Shown here: positions 11,854 to 25,200 of the stretch, one piece after another
Layout of the letters: every line of letters starts with the position of its first letter
Position numbering within the stretch: position 1 is the first letter of the stretch
DNA from: Leptasterias polaris
Taxonomy: Eukaryota > Echinodermata > Asteroidea > Forcipulatida > Asteriidae
Length of the DNA: 64,000 nt
Assembly (NCBI GenBank): GCA_037783415.1
Contig: JAZGTN010000167.1
Span: forward strand, 400,947 to 464,946
Direction: 5' to 3'
The notes under the pieces: model-generated
Databases searched by the model: none
What the model saw: only the letters and a program-made list of their open reading frames with translations
Told to the model about the DNA's origin: nothing
Program-made: the position numbers and the translations under genes

Positions 11854-14800
11854 GAAAGAGCAGGAGAGAAATTTAATTCAACAGTTGTGGTCTGTTTAGG
11901 AGTTGTGAATAATCATGAAGAGTTAGTTGCATATGCTTCTTAAAATCAAATCAAATCAAATTGTTCTTTAATACAATTTTGTAACCAGCCTTGGTTTGGG
12001 GATAAATACATCGACTCCAATTGTTCAGTGTTAATAAAATAAAAAAATAATAGGCCTAATTTTTTTATAAATAGGACAACAAAGCCGAAGACAAACCAAT
12101 CTAAGGGAATGGTACAGCAAATGTTTGAGGAAGATTTAATATATTTCAACGTGCTAGTGGTACAACACATATTTTTTCCCTTCTTTTTGAAGAGCATACT
12201 TTAATATTCAGACAGTCTTAACTTCAAGCCACTTTTTTCAAAGGAAATGGTCAACATTTGTTTTCAAAAGAGAACAGTCACTGAAACTTCCAAAGAGCAC
12301 GAGGGATCCACTCGATTTGGGCACCGTATTATTTATTCAAATTTACTTGAAGTAGGCCTAATTAGGCCTTACACGATCAAACTTGCCCTTTAATCGTTTG
12401 TTTCTTTGTTTATTTTGTTATTAAAAAATAACTTGCTATTTATCATTTTGATTGTTTAATTATAATTATTTTCCGTAAAAAATGCACGATTGAATGTTTT
12501 AGTTAAAATTGCCCAATACAAAACTCTGCTCTTATTATTTAGTTTATTTTTATTTAATTTTATTGTAGGATGAACACAAATATGACATTAAGATTAGAAT
12601 ATTAAAAACACACAACAAATTAAAACACGGAGAAGACTTTCATTAGGGCAAGAAAGTATAGCTAAAAAAGAAAAGAAATACTGAGGTAATTAGCTATTAC
12701 TATTAGGGGACTCAACCATGAACAGTCGTATACGACAATTGATTAATTTCTGTTTCAATATTTGTTGTGGACTGGCTAAATTATGAATAGTGGCAGAGTG
12801 GGGATAAATATTATTATATTTGTAAAAGCCATTACGCTGGCATAGGCTCACTGCTACTACCGTTAAGTCGGTAGTCTTCATTACATATTCATTCCGTTTC
12901 CCCCCTTGATCATTTAATAGTAAATTACGTTGCCAAAGTGGTGTTGTTTAATTAGTTATTAACAACACGTACGCGTATAGGCTTGGAAATTCTACTTATA
13001 AGAAAGTTGACTTTATTGTTGTAATTTGTTGTATAGTGAGGTAGGCCTACCGACCGGTAAGATAATTGGGGGAAATTAAAATGCTGGTAGTGGAAAGGTA
13101 TAATTTACAAATTTGTCATTCTAAATGTAAGTACAAATTTTCCTTAAATTTGTGTTTCTTAAAATAAAGTGCGGTTGACATTGTTTTATAATTGTTATGC
13201 CTAAATGCAACTCTCTCACTCCCAGCGACGTATGAAATTAAGTGCAACCTGAACCCAAGACGGCTCCATTTCCGAGGAGAATTTAGTTCCTTGATTGATA
13301 TCGCAAACATCCAGCCTCTGCAGATTGACAAGTTTAGGATCATTTAAACCACCATTACTTCGCTAGTAGATAGTAGAAGAAGGATTTTAACTGGAAGCTG
13401 AAGGTCATTATGCACAGAGCCAATAACCATTGGCAGAGATGATTACACACAATTATTATAATGCAAATGGGAAATGTGGCTAAAGGACACAATGGCGGGA
13501 GAAACTCCAGAACGACAATGAACAATGGCTTTTGTATTATGGACAAAAGATCGCGGGTATACCGAATGAAACATTAAAGGTGTAACACAAGATTGGTTTT
13601 GAGAAAAAAAAGTTAATTAAAAAATATATACAAAAAAAAACACCCGCCTTTGTATACCTAATATTCCTCGTGCCAACCGTCCTTGAAAATATTTACTACT
13701 AAAATTCTGCTGTTTGTAAGAAAATTAATGTCTCGGTGGAATACATTCATAATTTTGTTTTCCATTATCTAAATATTAAGCAAACTTGAACTTTTTCAAA
13801 ATCCCTGACGATACCGAGCCGTTGTTTCTCATAGGTGGTTGAAAATATTACCAACTAATTGGAAGAGACTTCCACTTGCTGATTGTATGGTGTGTGTATT
13901 AAAAAATAGAAGATTGAATTTGGATTGGTATACTATTCCAAAAAACAATGCATAATACCTTTAAGATGTGCCGGTTACTTCGGTAAACATTACCCACAGC
14001 GTCTATGATAGATCATAAAATAGGTCAAAATTGAAAGGAAAGGGATGTTCCTGCCTTTTGCCCTAATATGACATAGATATACGCAAGCCATTGTAAGGCG
14101 ATATCTCCCGCAGTTCATTGATTGCTTCACATTTTGATCTGGAGGTTTGTAGAATTTTAAATCCCGCCGAACTTATACATAACCAAACGCTTCTCAATAA
14201 TAAATATGCAGTGCTCAATTTTTGACCAGTTTAACCCGAAACTTAGGATTTAACTTCTAAACGCTATTTTTTTCCTAGACTCGAGAGAGTTAACTTATAT
14301 GCTAACACTAAATTGAATTGCACTGAAGAAGAAACATCTGTCAATGACAAGTTGTAGTTAATTAAAACCTCGACATGAATTATTGTCGGGCTCCTGACAT
14401 TATCCCATGTTCATCAGCCTTGTAGAGACAATTCAGCGTTTACATTGAGTTTTGTCCGTGACATTATGCGAAAGTTTTTGTATGTTTTTTTTCTTCTCGT
14501 TTTGATTACAGCATCATCTGTCCAATTTGTTCGGAGAAAAGAAAATCCTGGAGTAAACTGCCTTAGGCGAAAATTTGGCAATCGACTTTAATACCAAAAA
14601 ACTGATTCGTCTACTCCCAAAAATTATCATCGCAAGTTTCGATTTGTTAGGGCCTATGTATGACACACTAGCACATATAAATTAATGCATTCCCATTTTA
14701 TAGCGAATGACTGTTTATATTTTATGCAAGCAGTGCCTAGTGCTTATTTTAATTCATTCTAAATAACGAAGGCTGAGGTTGGCGCCATTTGTTTTAGCTC

Positions 14801-15593
14801 ATGGCAGACAAGACAGAAATGTATTTCTAGTGGAAAATGAACATTGTTCCCATAAAGCAAGGACGCACGGCTTTCAGATAAATAACCGGCTATTCCCTTT
14901 TCTTTGTTGTTCAACCTTTATGAAAATCGTTTAATTTCAAAGTCAGGTCATGGTGAATCAAATTGTTTACACACATGTGTCTGACTATGATTTTGTTGAA
15001 TTGTGAAAATCAATTTTATTTATTGAGTTATTTATTTTTAGACTCAGAATTTGATTTTGTCCATTCGGTCTTTGACAGCGTTCAAAAGACTAACCCATTG
15101 GGGAATTCATATACTGTCATCAGTCGTGCAGTCGGCTTTAATTTTGTTTCAACCCTCGCCTTGAATTTTGTCTGTGTTTTCCTTGATGAGTAACCGGTGC
15201 AGTCCAATACCTTTGCGGATGACGCGACCCTTCAATGTCAAACGATTATTCCACAAACAGGAGAGGAATAGAGGAGAAAAAGATAACTGGATATGAGTCA
15301 CGGACTTGACATACCGCGCTGGAGAGAAGGGGGAAAAAAGCTTGTTGTATTCCCACAACCAATAGAATTTGGGTAATGGGTAAAGTGTCTCGTCCCCGTG
15401 CTGTGGTACAATGTAATCAAATATTGATAAATCAATAAGTTTCCGTTGAACTTGCCGAGTTGCTAAGATCGTTTGGTCACACAGTTTCATGCGATTGTGT
15501 TCGGGTGGAATGATGTTAAAGGGGCTACTTTGACGTTGAGATTTAGAAGAACTCACTGACGTCCGCTAGTTTTACAAACCACCTTCAGCTGTC

Positions 15594-15642
15594 ATTTTTG
15601 TTGTTTTGTTGTTTTGTTGTTTTGTTGTTTTGTTGTTTTGTT
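15594..15642 (+). repeat. (GTTGTTTT)n microsatellite
   Basis: About six copies of the octamer GTTGTTTT. Open frames that cross it on both strands are low-complexity artefacts. Confidence 0.85.
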
Positions 15643-16706
15643 ATCCACATTCGCCATAAACACCTGTCAGCCACAGGGCTTATGCCATGTATAATGCAGA
15701 GAATTTTTACACAAGAATATAGCAATGGATTATCTTTTGATTGTATTCTTGTTTGCAAGGGCGCCCTTGCTAAAATGTAAGTGGGTTTTATTGGAATAAC
15801 TCTCCGACACTTCTTCATTATTTGAATGAAACAGTTCTGTTTAATGAGCAGGCTATTGCTCTTTCTCGCAGAAGTTTACCGATAGTACGCTACACCAAGA
15901 GCGATGTTGTGAAAACTGCAGCCTCACGTATCAGGTCGACCTTGAGTACAGTAAGACATTATTGATAAGTACAGCAAAGGCGCAGCCAAAAACAAAGAAT
16001 GAATCTTGATAAATGTTTACAAAACATATTCATCGTCTTTAAATAATATCTATAACAACAAAATAGAATAAAAACGGTTTTTCAAAAATTGCGGCTTCAT
16101 TGTACCATAGGCCTAACGTAAGTTGCAAATCCACAACTCGGATGAACTTGCTTATCATGCAAAACACATTGAAACCGTCTCAGACTATCTAAAAACACAA
16201 CAACAAACAAAAGAAACACACACCAGGAATCGCACATCCAAAATCAAACATAGGCTAGTTTGCAAGCATATCTGTATAAATAAATTAATAAAAACAGCAA
16301 CTGCAGACCCAAAACCCAATTGCATTCACAAAACTTGTCCAAACCTTCTTTAAAAACCTATTTTAATAACCCATAAATTGCGAGTCAAAATGACCAAACT
16401 TATTTTGCAATTGCAGAGCCATCATCTTTAACAGTCTATCACAAAAAAGAAGACACATTTCAAATAATTCAATCCTCAAGCACATACATAGAGGAGTCAA
16501 ATACGTCTACAAGACGAACATCGTACACGTATCGTGGCCGGCATTTCCTTTTCATGTAAATTTAATTTGTTCAGCGAGACAGTGCCAGTATAATGTGACG
16601 GGATTAGAAATATACCCACGTCAATTTCCGCATCAGGCGATTGAGTCAATATCAATTTTAAACAGATAATTTCAGCGGCTTCAAGTCATCGTTTTAAAGA
16701 CGCCGT

Positions 16707-17066
16707 TAAAGGGACACACCATTGCCTTCGAATCTCTCAAAATGATGCTGTTTAGAATTACTCTTTAACCTTTTAGAGTTGTTTGTGCACTTAAACACAT
16801 AGAGCGCGTTGAAACTAGCGAGTAGTAATTAAAATGCATAAATTCGCATCTGGATATACAACCAGCGGAAGATACGGTCCGCCATTTTGTAGCGTCAAAA
16901 ATTTGGCTCTATAAAATAGCATACCGTCTTCTGTCATGAAATTACACAAAAACCACACGATTTCAAGGGAAACTTTTGTGAGTCAATCTTTCTAACCACA
17001 TTTATTTAATAAAGAAATGCTTTTATAGCCCAGAGCGCCCGATGCGAAGGCATTGTGCTCCTTGAA
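16707..17066. mobile_element. Decayed relative of the palindrome MITE
   Basis: It begins TTAAAGGGACACACCATTGCC and ends GGCATTGTGCTCCTTGAAA. The centre, CCGCCATTTTGTAGCGTC against GCTCTATAAAATAGC, matches the fold point of the element at 7980-8367. The arms are heavily diverged. Confidence 0.6.
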
Positions 17067-17082
17067 AGCAGAGCTGCCGGAA

Positions 17083-17230
17083 AGTGGTTACAGAATGTGA
17101 CTCTAACCCGGATTCTGCGTCAGTTTTGACCCATTTTGGGCTCATTGTGACACAGTCTCCAGGTCACTGACCCAGAATGGGGTCATGCCCCACGTGACCC
17201 GTATCTGCGTCAATTCTGACCCGGAAGTGT
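17083..17230. repeat. Dispersed GGGTCA / AGAATCCGG repeat, copy 3
   Basis: It contains CCCGGATTCTGCGTCAG, GACCCATTTTGGG, CTGACCCAGAATGGGGTCA, ACGTGACCCG and CTGCGTCAATTCTGACCCGG. This is the clearest member of the family, with words alternating in orientation. Confidence 0.65.
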
Positions 17231-17687
17231 TTAGAATGTGCCGGAAATAGCGGATGGAGTTGTATCCCCCAAATAAGAAAAGAAACATTTAAAAGATATG
17301 TACAACATTGGTAACATTGAAAATATAAATGTTCACAGAATTTACATGGTATAAAGATGGTCATGGTGGAAAATTTCCCTTGGAAATAGTTTTGCTTGAA
17401 ATGCTATAGTTTTTAGGAAATGAGTAAAACAATTAGTCTTTATCACTTGTGATAAAATCGGATATTTGAAAACATTGAAAACATATAATGGGGTTTTCAC
17501 TGTTTTCTCATGACTCCGAAGACCGATTTAGCTGAAACTTTCACAGGTATATCTTGGGTCACATCAAGGGTTAGTGTGGATTACTGGTCTTTGACAACAA
17601 ATTGTACACACTCTTTTTAACCAATGTGCATAAACAAGGAACAATGTCATAATTGTAATCTTCCTCTTTGTGTATTTGCCGCTCCAG

Positions 17688-17786
17688 GATGCCTCGACCC
17701 ACCGTCGACTGATAGAGAAAAGGAGTCGCGAGAGAATCGGGCAGAGCCTGAAGGAGCTGAAGAGACTCTTGCCCAGCTTCAGACAG
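17688..17786 (+). CDS. bHLH-Orange gene exon 2: basic region and helix 1
   Basis: Thirty-three codons lie between an acceptor (pyrimidine-rich tract ending CTCCAG) and a donor (CAG|GTAACG), phase 0 at both ends. The product starts D-A-S-T and continues HRRLIEKRSRERIGQSL and KELKRLLPSFRQ. This aligns with the basic region and helix 1 of Hes/Hey/Helt proteins (pattern I-E-K-R-R-R-x-R-I-N-x-S-L). The exon boundaries match exon 2 of vertebrate Hes genes. Oddities: the Pro typical of Hes and the Gly typical of Hey are replaced by Arg. The second Arg of the K-R-R-R block is Ser, and the Asn after R-I is Gly. These residues lie at or beside the DNA contact surface, so DNA binding may be altered. No ATG exists in the exon. 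Confidence 0.88.
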
Positions 17787-19223
17787 GTAACGAACCTTTA
17801 TTTTATACTCAATTAAATACATCAGATTACAACCCCTCCATGTCTCGATTTTGATGGACTCAGTACTGCAGCGATAAGCCAACCTTGATTGACATGTCGT
17901 TGTGCGATAGTTTGGGTGGGAAATAAACTAGTTTAGGGAGGCAATGACATACAACCCAAGCCGCAGCAGTTCCGAGAAAAGGTTTAGGCGTTGATTTCCT
18001 ACCATCTCTGGTAGATTCCTTCTCGAATAGCTTGAGGCCCCAGTTACCGCAAGAGCCCTTTTTAAACCTAGTCCTTCCAAGAACATTTCCTCAAGTAGAA
18101 TTTAATAGATAATTTAATATGTGTGAATGTTGCAAACAAGAAGCTTTACACCGTCTTAAACATCCCTGTGATGAGTTGTGGTAGTTCAGTTATGCGCCTT
18201 GATCGGTAGTTTCGACCATCATGTTGCGATCGTCTTCTCAGAAGAAACACATCTGTCGGCGTGGATAAACTGTATACATGGATGAATTTACAGACAATAT
18301 CACCTTCGTCTGGTTACCTGTATTCAATATCAATAATAAAGAATACATTATCCGTTTTGTAACACTGAAAGCTGCCAGACTAAATTCTCCATGCAAGCCT
18401 AAATTTGCTTGAAGTTTTCTTTTGTCCGGAAGACGACACATGATTTTAATGCAAGGAATATGTATATAAAACAAAAAAGGAAGGTTGATAATGATATACA
18501 GTACCTTGAAAGCTGATTGTGTTTTATGGGTACACGTCATTCTGACCGGCGCTGACCGCTTCTTGGTGACATCTGCACGATCCGAGCGAGCAAGAGGTCA
18601 ACCAGCTTGATCCCCACCCGAGCTGCGACTGGCTTACCTTGTAGTCTGTTCTCCAGCCGTGTATATCTCCAAAACGTTTTGCAGATCTAGTGCTACTTGT
18701 CAGTTTGGTACAAACTGAACAGTGTGTCGTCCAGATGTCGGTGGATTACGGTTATTAAAACAATTCCGAGAAGTAAATCCTTATCATAAATTCGATCAGG
18801 GAGGACTTTAGTTCCGGAGAAGTAACGCGTTGGATTGGGACAGAGCATATGTTATCATAATTCTGTTTTTATACAGTACATGTGATCTGGTGCATGTAAT
18901 AGCAGACAAAACTGTGTGTGGTTTACATGGAATTTTGCATGGTATTGCAAAAAGTAACAAGTAGGCCCTATGTGTATCTTTCAAGTACATTTTCTGCACA
19001 AAATGCATTGACACTAATGTCACCACACTTTGTGCCTCCCGACTTTTGCGTAATCGTGATATACCCGTACAGTTTGGATTTTGGACACAGGTCAGCTAAC
19101 CAGGTAATATCCAAATCGAGGCTGCAATATCGGAAACAGTCTGGCTTATTGTGTGCACAAAGAAGCAGTTATTACTGGCTTAAACAGAAAGGGAACTGTT
19201 CAGCCTAAAGCTTACTTCTCCAT

Positions 19224-19990
19224 TAAGCAGACAGGTCTGCAGTCGTAGTAAGTGGACAGGTCTGCAGTCATAGTTAGTAAGCGGATAGGCCTGCAGTCGT
19301 AGTAAGTGGACAGGTCTGCGGTCTATAAAGAAGACAGGTCTGCAGTATTAAGCAGACAGGTCTGCAGTCACGTTGACAGGTCTGCAGTCGTAGTAAGCGG
19401 ACAGGTCTGCAGTCATTGTAAGCGGACATGTGTGCAGTCATATAAGCCGTCAGGTCTGCAGTCGTAGTAAGCGGCAGGTATGAAGTAAAGCAGACAGGTC
19501 TGCAGTCATTGTAAGCGGACAGGTCTGCAGTCATTGTAAGCGGACATGTGTGCAGTCATATAAGCCGTCAGGTCTGCAGTCGTAGTAAGCGGCAGGTCTG
19601 AAGTAAAGCAGACAGGTCTGCAGTCATTGTAAGCGGACGGGTCTGCAGTCATTGTAAGTGGACAGGTTTGTAGTAAGCAGACATGTCTGCAGTCGTAGTA
19701 AGCGGACAGGTCTGCAGTCGTAGTAAGCGGCAGGTCTGAAGTAAAGCAGACAGGTCTGCAGTCATTGTAAGCGGACGGGTCTGCAGTCATTGTAAGTGGA
19801 CAGGTTTGTAGTAAGCAGACATGTCTGCAGTCGTAGTAAGCGGACAGGTCTGCAGTCGTAGTAAGCAGACAGGTCTGCAGTCATTGTAAGCGGACAGGTC
19901 TGCAGTCATTGTAAGCGGACAGGTCTGCAGTCATTGTAAGCAGACAGGTCTGCAGTCATTGTAAGCAGACAGGTCTGTGGTCGTAGTAAG
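19224..19990. repeat. 25-bp minisatellite with higher-order pattern
   Basis: About 30 units of roughly 25 bp, consensus GTAAGCGGACAGGTCTGCAG followed by TCATT or TCGTA. Most units carry CTGCAG. Variant units (GACATGTGTGCAG, CCGTCAGG, GGCAGGTCTGAAGTAAAGC) recur in the same order near 19419-19510 and 19535-19630, and a second block repeats near 19625-19700 and 19760-19830. Open frames on the minus strand are products of the repeat. Confidence 0.92.
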
Positions 19991-20151
19991 GCATACTACA
20001 AGAGATGTTGACTAATTGGCATCGTGGTCAACCTTTAAATGCCATGGTTCGTTATCTGCTGTACAGTTACCATGGCGACTCTGTATGAAGCTCAACTTTA
20101 ATTGGAATTTACTGCAGAGAACGATTCCACGCAACGATTGGCAAATGGTCA

Positions 20152-20853
20152 TTGATTGCTATGACTTTCCCCTATATACGCTCATCTCCATCAATGTGTG
20201 GGGATCAAGTCATTACTATTAATGCTGCTTCCTCCGTTAAATATTTGGGAGTTACATTAGACCCATGTTTATCAGGAGAGCACATTGCTACCTCGATTAT
20301 TAAGAAAAGTGGTGATAGACTCAAGTTTCTTTATAGGCAGGCAAACTTTCTCAATGAAAAATCACGTAAAATTTTATGTTCTGCCCTGATTCAGTGTCAT
20401 TTTGATTATGCTTGTTCATCATGGTTTTCTGCATTATCCACTCAATTAAAAAGTAAACTTCAAATTATGCAAAACAAAATGGCTAGGTTCATTCTAGACA
20501 AACACCCAAGGGCTCACATTGGTCAGGCAGAACTTGATAGGCTGGGATGGTTAAGTGTCCGAGATAGGGTGACGCAATTGAAACTCAATCACGTTTTTAA
20601 GATTGTTTTTAATCTAACCCCCACATATCTTAATGAAAATTTTGTTCGTATTTCGAACCGTCATAACTACAGTACAAGGCAAAGTGAACACAACTTTATT
20701 GTCCCAACCTCATCCTGTAAAAACTCATTTTCTGTTACAGCTATTAAACACTGGAATGCACTGCCCTCAAATATTAAAAGCATTTCCAGTTTGCATGTTT
20801 TTAAGAAACAAGTGAAGTCACATCTCTCTCGGACAGCTAATGTAATGGAGTGA
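20152..20853 (+). pseudogene. LINE ORF2 C-terminal fragment
   Basis: The readable product ends in about 210 residues typical of the region after the RT palm in Jockey/CR1-type LINEs. It has K-Y-L-G-V-T-L-D near residue 30, then a basic helical stretch, S-S-W-F-S-A-L, L-Q-I-M-Q-N-K-M-A-R-F-I-L, and a final W-N-A-L-P-S-N-I-K block. The first 15 or so residues are flanking DNA read in frame. There is no YADD box. The frame is intact through the fragment, so the insertion is not very old, but the fragment has no activity of its own. Confidence 0.82.
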
Positions 20854-21104
20854 AGCACACTTAGGGTGTTTCCTGCAGTTTTTTGCATTTGGGTGACAGG
20901 GTTTAAATTTAAATTTAAATTAATTTTTAATGTTTTTGTTTGTTTGTGGTTTATCTGTTTTTTATATGGGACCCCAATGGAAATAAGCCTGAGTTATTGG
21001 CTTTTTTGGGCTATCCCAGATTTAATCAACTGTTTTTGTCTGTATGTTCTGAGGTTTGTCTGAGTTGATTGCTTTCTGAATAAAATAATAATAATAAAAA
21101 AAAA
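20199..21104 (+). mobile_element. 5'-truncated non-LTR retrotransposon
   Basis: It is the 3' end of a LINE: a C-terminal post-RT coding segment (to the stop at 20851-20853), a T-rich 3' UTR with GGACCCCAATGGAAATAAGC, and an (AAT)n/poly(A) tail at 21083-21104. The RT core and endonuclease are missing. It begins about 200 bp after the minisatellite. Confidence 0.8.
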
Positions 21105-22226
21105 CCTGGCTTTTCAAATGGCTGGCCATTAATTCGAAGGACACACTGTAAATTTATATATATTTTGTTTTAAGGAATCTCATACATGGTGTAAAGTTGT
21201 GCGGTTGTCAATCATTCAAAGGTGCAAATAGAATTGTTCTAAATTGATGCAATATTCGAGAAAACAGCAACGGAATTTTAAAAGAAAATACCGCATCGCT
21301 TGCCTTGCCAACATTAAAATAACAATAAAAAGATAAGAATAAATGAATTTAACATATTGGACTGTGGTGAACATCAGCTGTTTCTAACTCATCAGTGACA
21401 CCTGCGTTGCTGAGTTTGTTGTAGGTGAGTTGAAAGATATATATTTGGAGAACCAGATGTTTTATTGAAGATGTGCATTTTTGAAAACAACATTCTTACC
21501 ATATACTCTTATGTGATTGCTCAAGATACTTCTGTTACATTATTCAAAACAAGCTCCAACGTTGCTTTTGAGCTAGATCTTGACCCTTTCCACGCACCAA
21601 GTGACAATCCTTACTCATCAGCACACTCTTTGCCATGATTGATTCCCTTCACCCGGGTGTATGGATACCCACGCAGGATAATCGGTATACCTGCTTCAGG
21701 CTGTATTCACGCGGAATAGTTTTACATGTTAAGGCTTATCCAGTAACCGGAATTAATGAGGAGCTCAGATGTGATGTTTAGGTACTGTAAGAAGTACCGT
21801 ACTATAGGCCCATTACCCTTCATGTCATTATAGCTTATGCAAACCAACTATAAAAGCACAGCAACTGCGCTCCTTTTTAAACCTAGAGGGAACATAGGAC
21901 TGGGCTCTTATTCAGTTAACCGATACCGGTCGACTTCAAAAGATCTCGCAAGTCCTCCGTAGGTCAAGTTCAGGATCGCTATTATACCTAGTTTCGCTTT
22001 TACCAAATAAGGCAATCTGATGCTCGTCGCTCGTCAATATGAATTGACTTTGCTCCCTTTTTTCTTCTCTGTGTCTGCCGTGAGTATCTGGCGATCATCT
22101 GTCTACAACTACCGGCCCAGTCGGGCACGACGTGACCCCACGCGAAACCCCAAACCCCATCATTTCCGTTCCGCTGTTTGCTGGGTGTTGTTCAGTTAAT
22201 ACTCCACAGATCATGGCCCAGCCTTC

Positions 22227-22250
22227 AAAAAAAAAAAAAAAAAAAAAAAA
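22227..22250 (+). repeat. Poly(A), 24 nt
   Basis: Homopolymer run; no adjacent retroelement body was recognised upstream. Confidence 0.85.
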
Positions 22251-25200
22251 GGAAACTGAGTCTGGCTGTTAACAGCTGTTTCCGGGATTTTCCCAATCAG
22301 AACATGCAACAGCTGCTGAAAATGGGTAAACCATTCAAGCAGGCCCATTTTCCTTTTCCACCCCTCGCAGTTTTGACAAGAGAAAGCCCGACTCATACGG
22401 CAGGTCGAGATGGCACTTCTGTTGGGCCCCAGTGTCATTATCTACGCACCACCACCATGCAAAGACAAACCATCCTTGCCCGAATCACAGACACGTAAGG
22501 AACTCCTCTCAGTTCTACACAAAAAGAAATACATATTCAATTCAATTCAATATGCCGTTCAAACGCCTTGAATAGGTTTCTCGTCAGTTGTTACATTAGC
22601 GCATAGCTCTATGATTAGTGTGATAGCTTATGGGGGACTCTGCACGAAGGACACCTGTTTCACCTGAATCAAGTTATTGGCTCTCGTTTGCAATACTCTG
22701 TCCCCAGAAAGGAAGTACCCCAGACTGGATTACCATGTTGACAGATACACAGACGGGACAGTCCACCTTTACAAATGGGGGGATGACCCTGAGCGGCCCG
22801 CTGTCACTGCTAGGGTTGAATTACCGTGTAGTTATTAGTTTTCAACACACGCTGATGATTTTAGGCCAAACTATAAATGAGGGCCCGGTTTTCAAATGCG
22901 TTCCAGTTCTCATTTTGCAGGCTGGCCCATTATAAGCTTCGTGCTGACCAAAGACCATGGTTTGGAGGAGGCTCCAAGTGTAGTGCGCGAACTCAACAGT
23001 TACCGTATCGAAAAGAACCTCTGTACAACTACAATGCCATGCCCTAGATAAGACGTTGACGAGGTGTTAAGTATTATTTTTCGAAGCATCTGTGCTTCAT
23101 TGTCTTCTTGGGGGCTGTTTTACGGTTGTACTTTACAGTGACCAAATACTGAAGAGAATACTGGGTCTAGTTCGTGTAGTATGAGGAACTGAAGAGTTTT
23201 CATTGCTCGAGGCAAAACGATAGATACCTCCTTTAGAGTATATCGACAACTGTGCAACGTTTCAACACTTGGTGGCGCTGTCAATGACGTCACGTACAGA
23301 TTGGTCTTCAAACGTAACCCTCTCTCTCCAAAGACATTCAGTCTTCTTTAAGTTCTGCTATGGCCCATTTGAATCTCTTAGTGTAAGGTTCGTAATTCCG
23401 ACAATCAGTACACCGCCACGGGCGCTGTTTTCTCTAAATAATATTATGTAAACTGTTCTCTGGCAACTGTTTTTTCTTTTGTAATTTTTTTAAACATTTG
23501 TTTAATACCCACTCAGCCTGCTTTGCCGGTCTACAAGCGAAGCGTATACGGTTAATACAATTTGTCGCATCAATTTGTTACTCCAAATCCGATCGGATAA
23601 AAAGCTACCTCCTGGAGCGAGACCATGTAATGTCAGTGCATCCATCATCTTTTTACAAGCAGAAAATCAAAAAATACGGCGATGAAAACCCCTCGAACAA
23701 TAAGTTCAACTTCACACATGTTCGGTCGTCGAGTGATATTTTGTTTGGTGACGTCGTCAATCAAAACTTTATAATATATTTATTTTTAAATGCACGTAGC
23801 CCGCGGGCTGTTTGTACACCCTGTTTGGTCAAAATGTGGCATTCACAGTCACTGGTAATCGCAAAATTTACATGGAGAGAAAAATGTCGGGGGTACTTTA
23901 CGGCGAGAAAATAGGGGGTCCTTCTTTAATATATTCCTGCCGTATACCGCTTAGTACAATGTCTGATTGAAAATCAATTCCGCGAGAAGGCTTAGATTTT
24001 GGCTTGTCACGTAGTTTGCCATTCAATTCAGTTAACAATGAATTTTCAAATTTTGAAGGAAATTCGACTATCATTGCCTCAGTGGTACAGGCTGATTGGA
24101 CTGGAACATCACAAATCTCGCTAAAATGAAAACCAATTTTGCAAGCGAGTTCACAGAGACAAGTTGGCCGCCTTGCACGGGCCGTTGTCACTGGCTGACT
24201 GTCTTCAAATTTCGCCAAAGCTTTATTTACTTGTACACTTGATGGGTGAAATCAGCTTAGAATTGATGTTTTTCCACTGATGCCCAGTCAGTCCACAAAA
24301 ACATACACTATCACAAGAAGTCGTGGTAAAAGAAGGTACAACCACAATAAAAGCATTAATGGGAACAAAAGGAAGGCATGAAAATATGAGGGTGACACAT
24401 AATTGATATTTTCATGTTGGTTTAGTATGATTTATAATAATTCTCATCTGACTTATGCTATAGTTTGATTTCTTGAACTAGCTTGAAGCTCATTCCATAG
24501 CTTTGTACCTCTTTGAGGGAACGTTCTGTGGGTGTTCTCAATTTCAAGCATAGTAGTTTAAGTTTACAACAAACATTAGTTTGACGCACATGCGCGTCAA
24601 ATTCGGGCAAAAGGAGCGAGACAGAAACCAAACCTGTTGTGGCATACACGTTTCAGAGTGGATTGCGCTGTTCATTTGTTTGTGTTTGTTGTTTTCCGGC
24701 GCTCAAAATCAGCCCGTAAGGCCTGTCATGACCGTGTACGATCCATGACGACATGTAAATCGTCATTTGTTGATGTGTGGTTGTTGTATGGTGTGCTTAT
24801 TTAAAACAAGAGTTTTGACATAAATTTACCTCCCACCAAACCCACCCAGAATTTCAGAAACAACAACGTTAATAGCACGCCTTGTATAATAATCACACTT
24901 AATTTCTTGCTCACGTTTTGTGGAGCAATGCTTACAGTTCGCACCATCCTCCACGCAGCAAAACTCCACCACAGATAAACTGCACTTCCCGTGCACGTCG
25001 TGAACACATATTAAAACAGATTGACTGTGACTTTCACGGTGACCTTGTTCAATCCACCGTCCCTAGTATTATGTGTTTTTGTTCCCCCTTCCATAATTGC
25101 CCGTTGCCATAGAAACATTTAGGCCGAACTACCCATTAAGACATCAAATCACCTTGCATAAACCCAAAGGCTGCATACAGTACGCCAATCAAAATTCATT

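Larger units (their letters stand above)
10268..17687. other. Possible intron 1 (or upstream DNA)
   Basis: No coding exon is visible. The stretch is AT-rich and holds six of the twenty TAGGCCTA octamers, a poly(C), an octanucleotide microsatellite, one CSL-like word (TTCCCACA at 15350) and two decayed repeats near 16.7-17.2 kb. The sequence 17490-17600 resembles an inner MITE fragment (TTTCACAGG, ACTGGTCTTTGACAA). Confidence 0.4.

Noticed and set aside
15350..15357. CSL/Su(H) site (TTCCCACA) as evidence of Notch control
   Set aside because: Single 8-bp matches are expected by chance here; no paired site was found near a promoter.
15149..15556. 135-residue open frame on the minus strand
   Set aside because: No domain, no splice context and ordinary composition; lengths like this occur by chance in 64 kb read in six frames.
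17689..17712. ATG at the start of exon 2 as a translation start
   Set aside because: It is out of frame with the bHLH reading and meets TGA after seven codons.
19274..19790. Open frames with repeated L-S-A-Y-N-D-C-R-P on the minus strand
   Set aside because: They are translations of the 25-bp minisatellite.
19224..19990. CRISPR-like array
   Set aside because: Units are contiguous tandem repeats without unique spacers, and the DNA is animal nuclear.
23498..23914. 138-residue open frame on the plus strand
   Set aside because: No recognisable domain, no supporting splice or start context, and no relation to the neighbouring exons.
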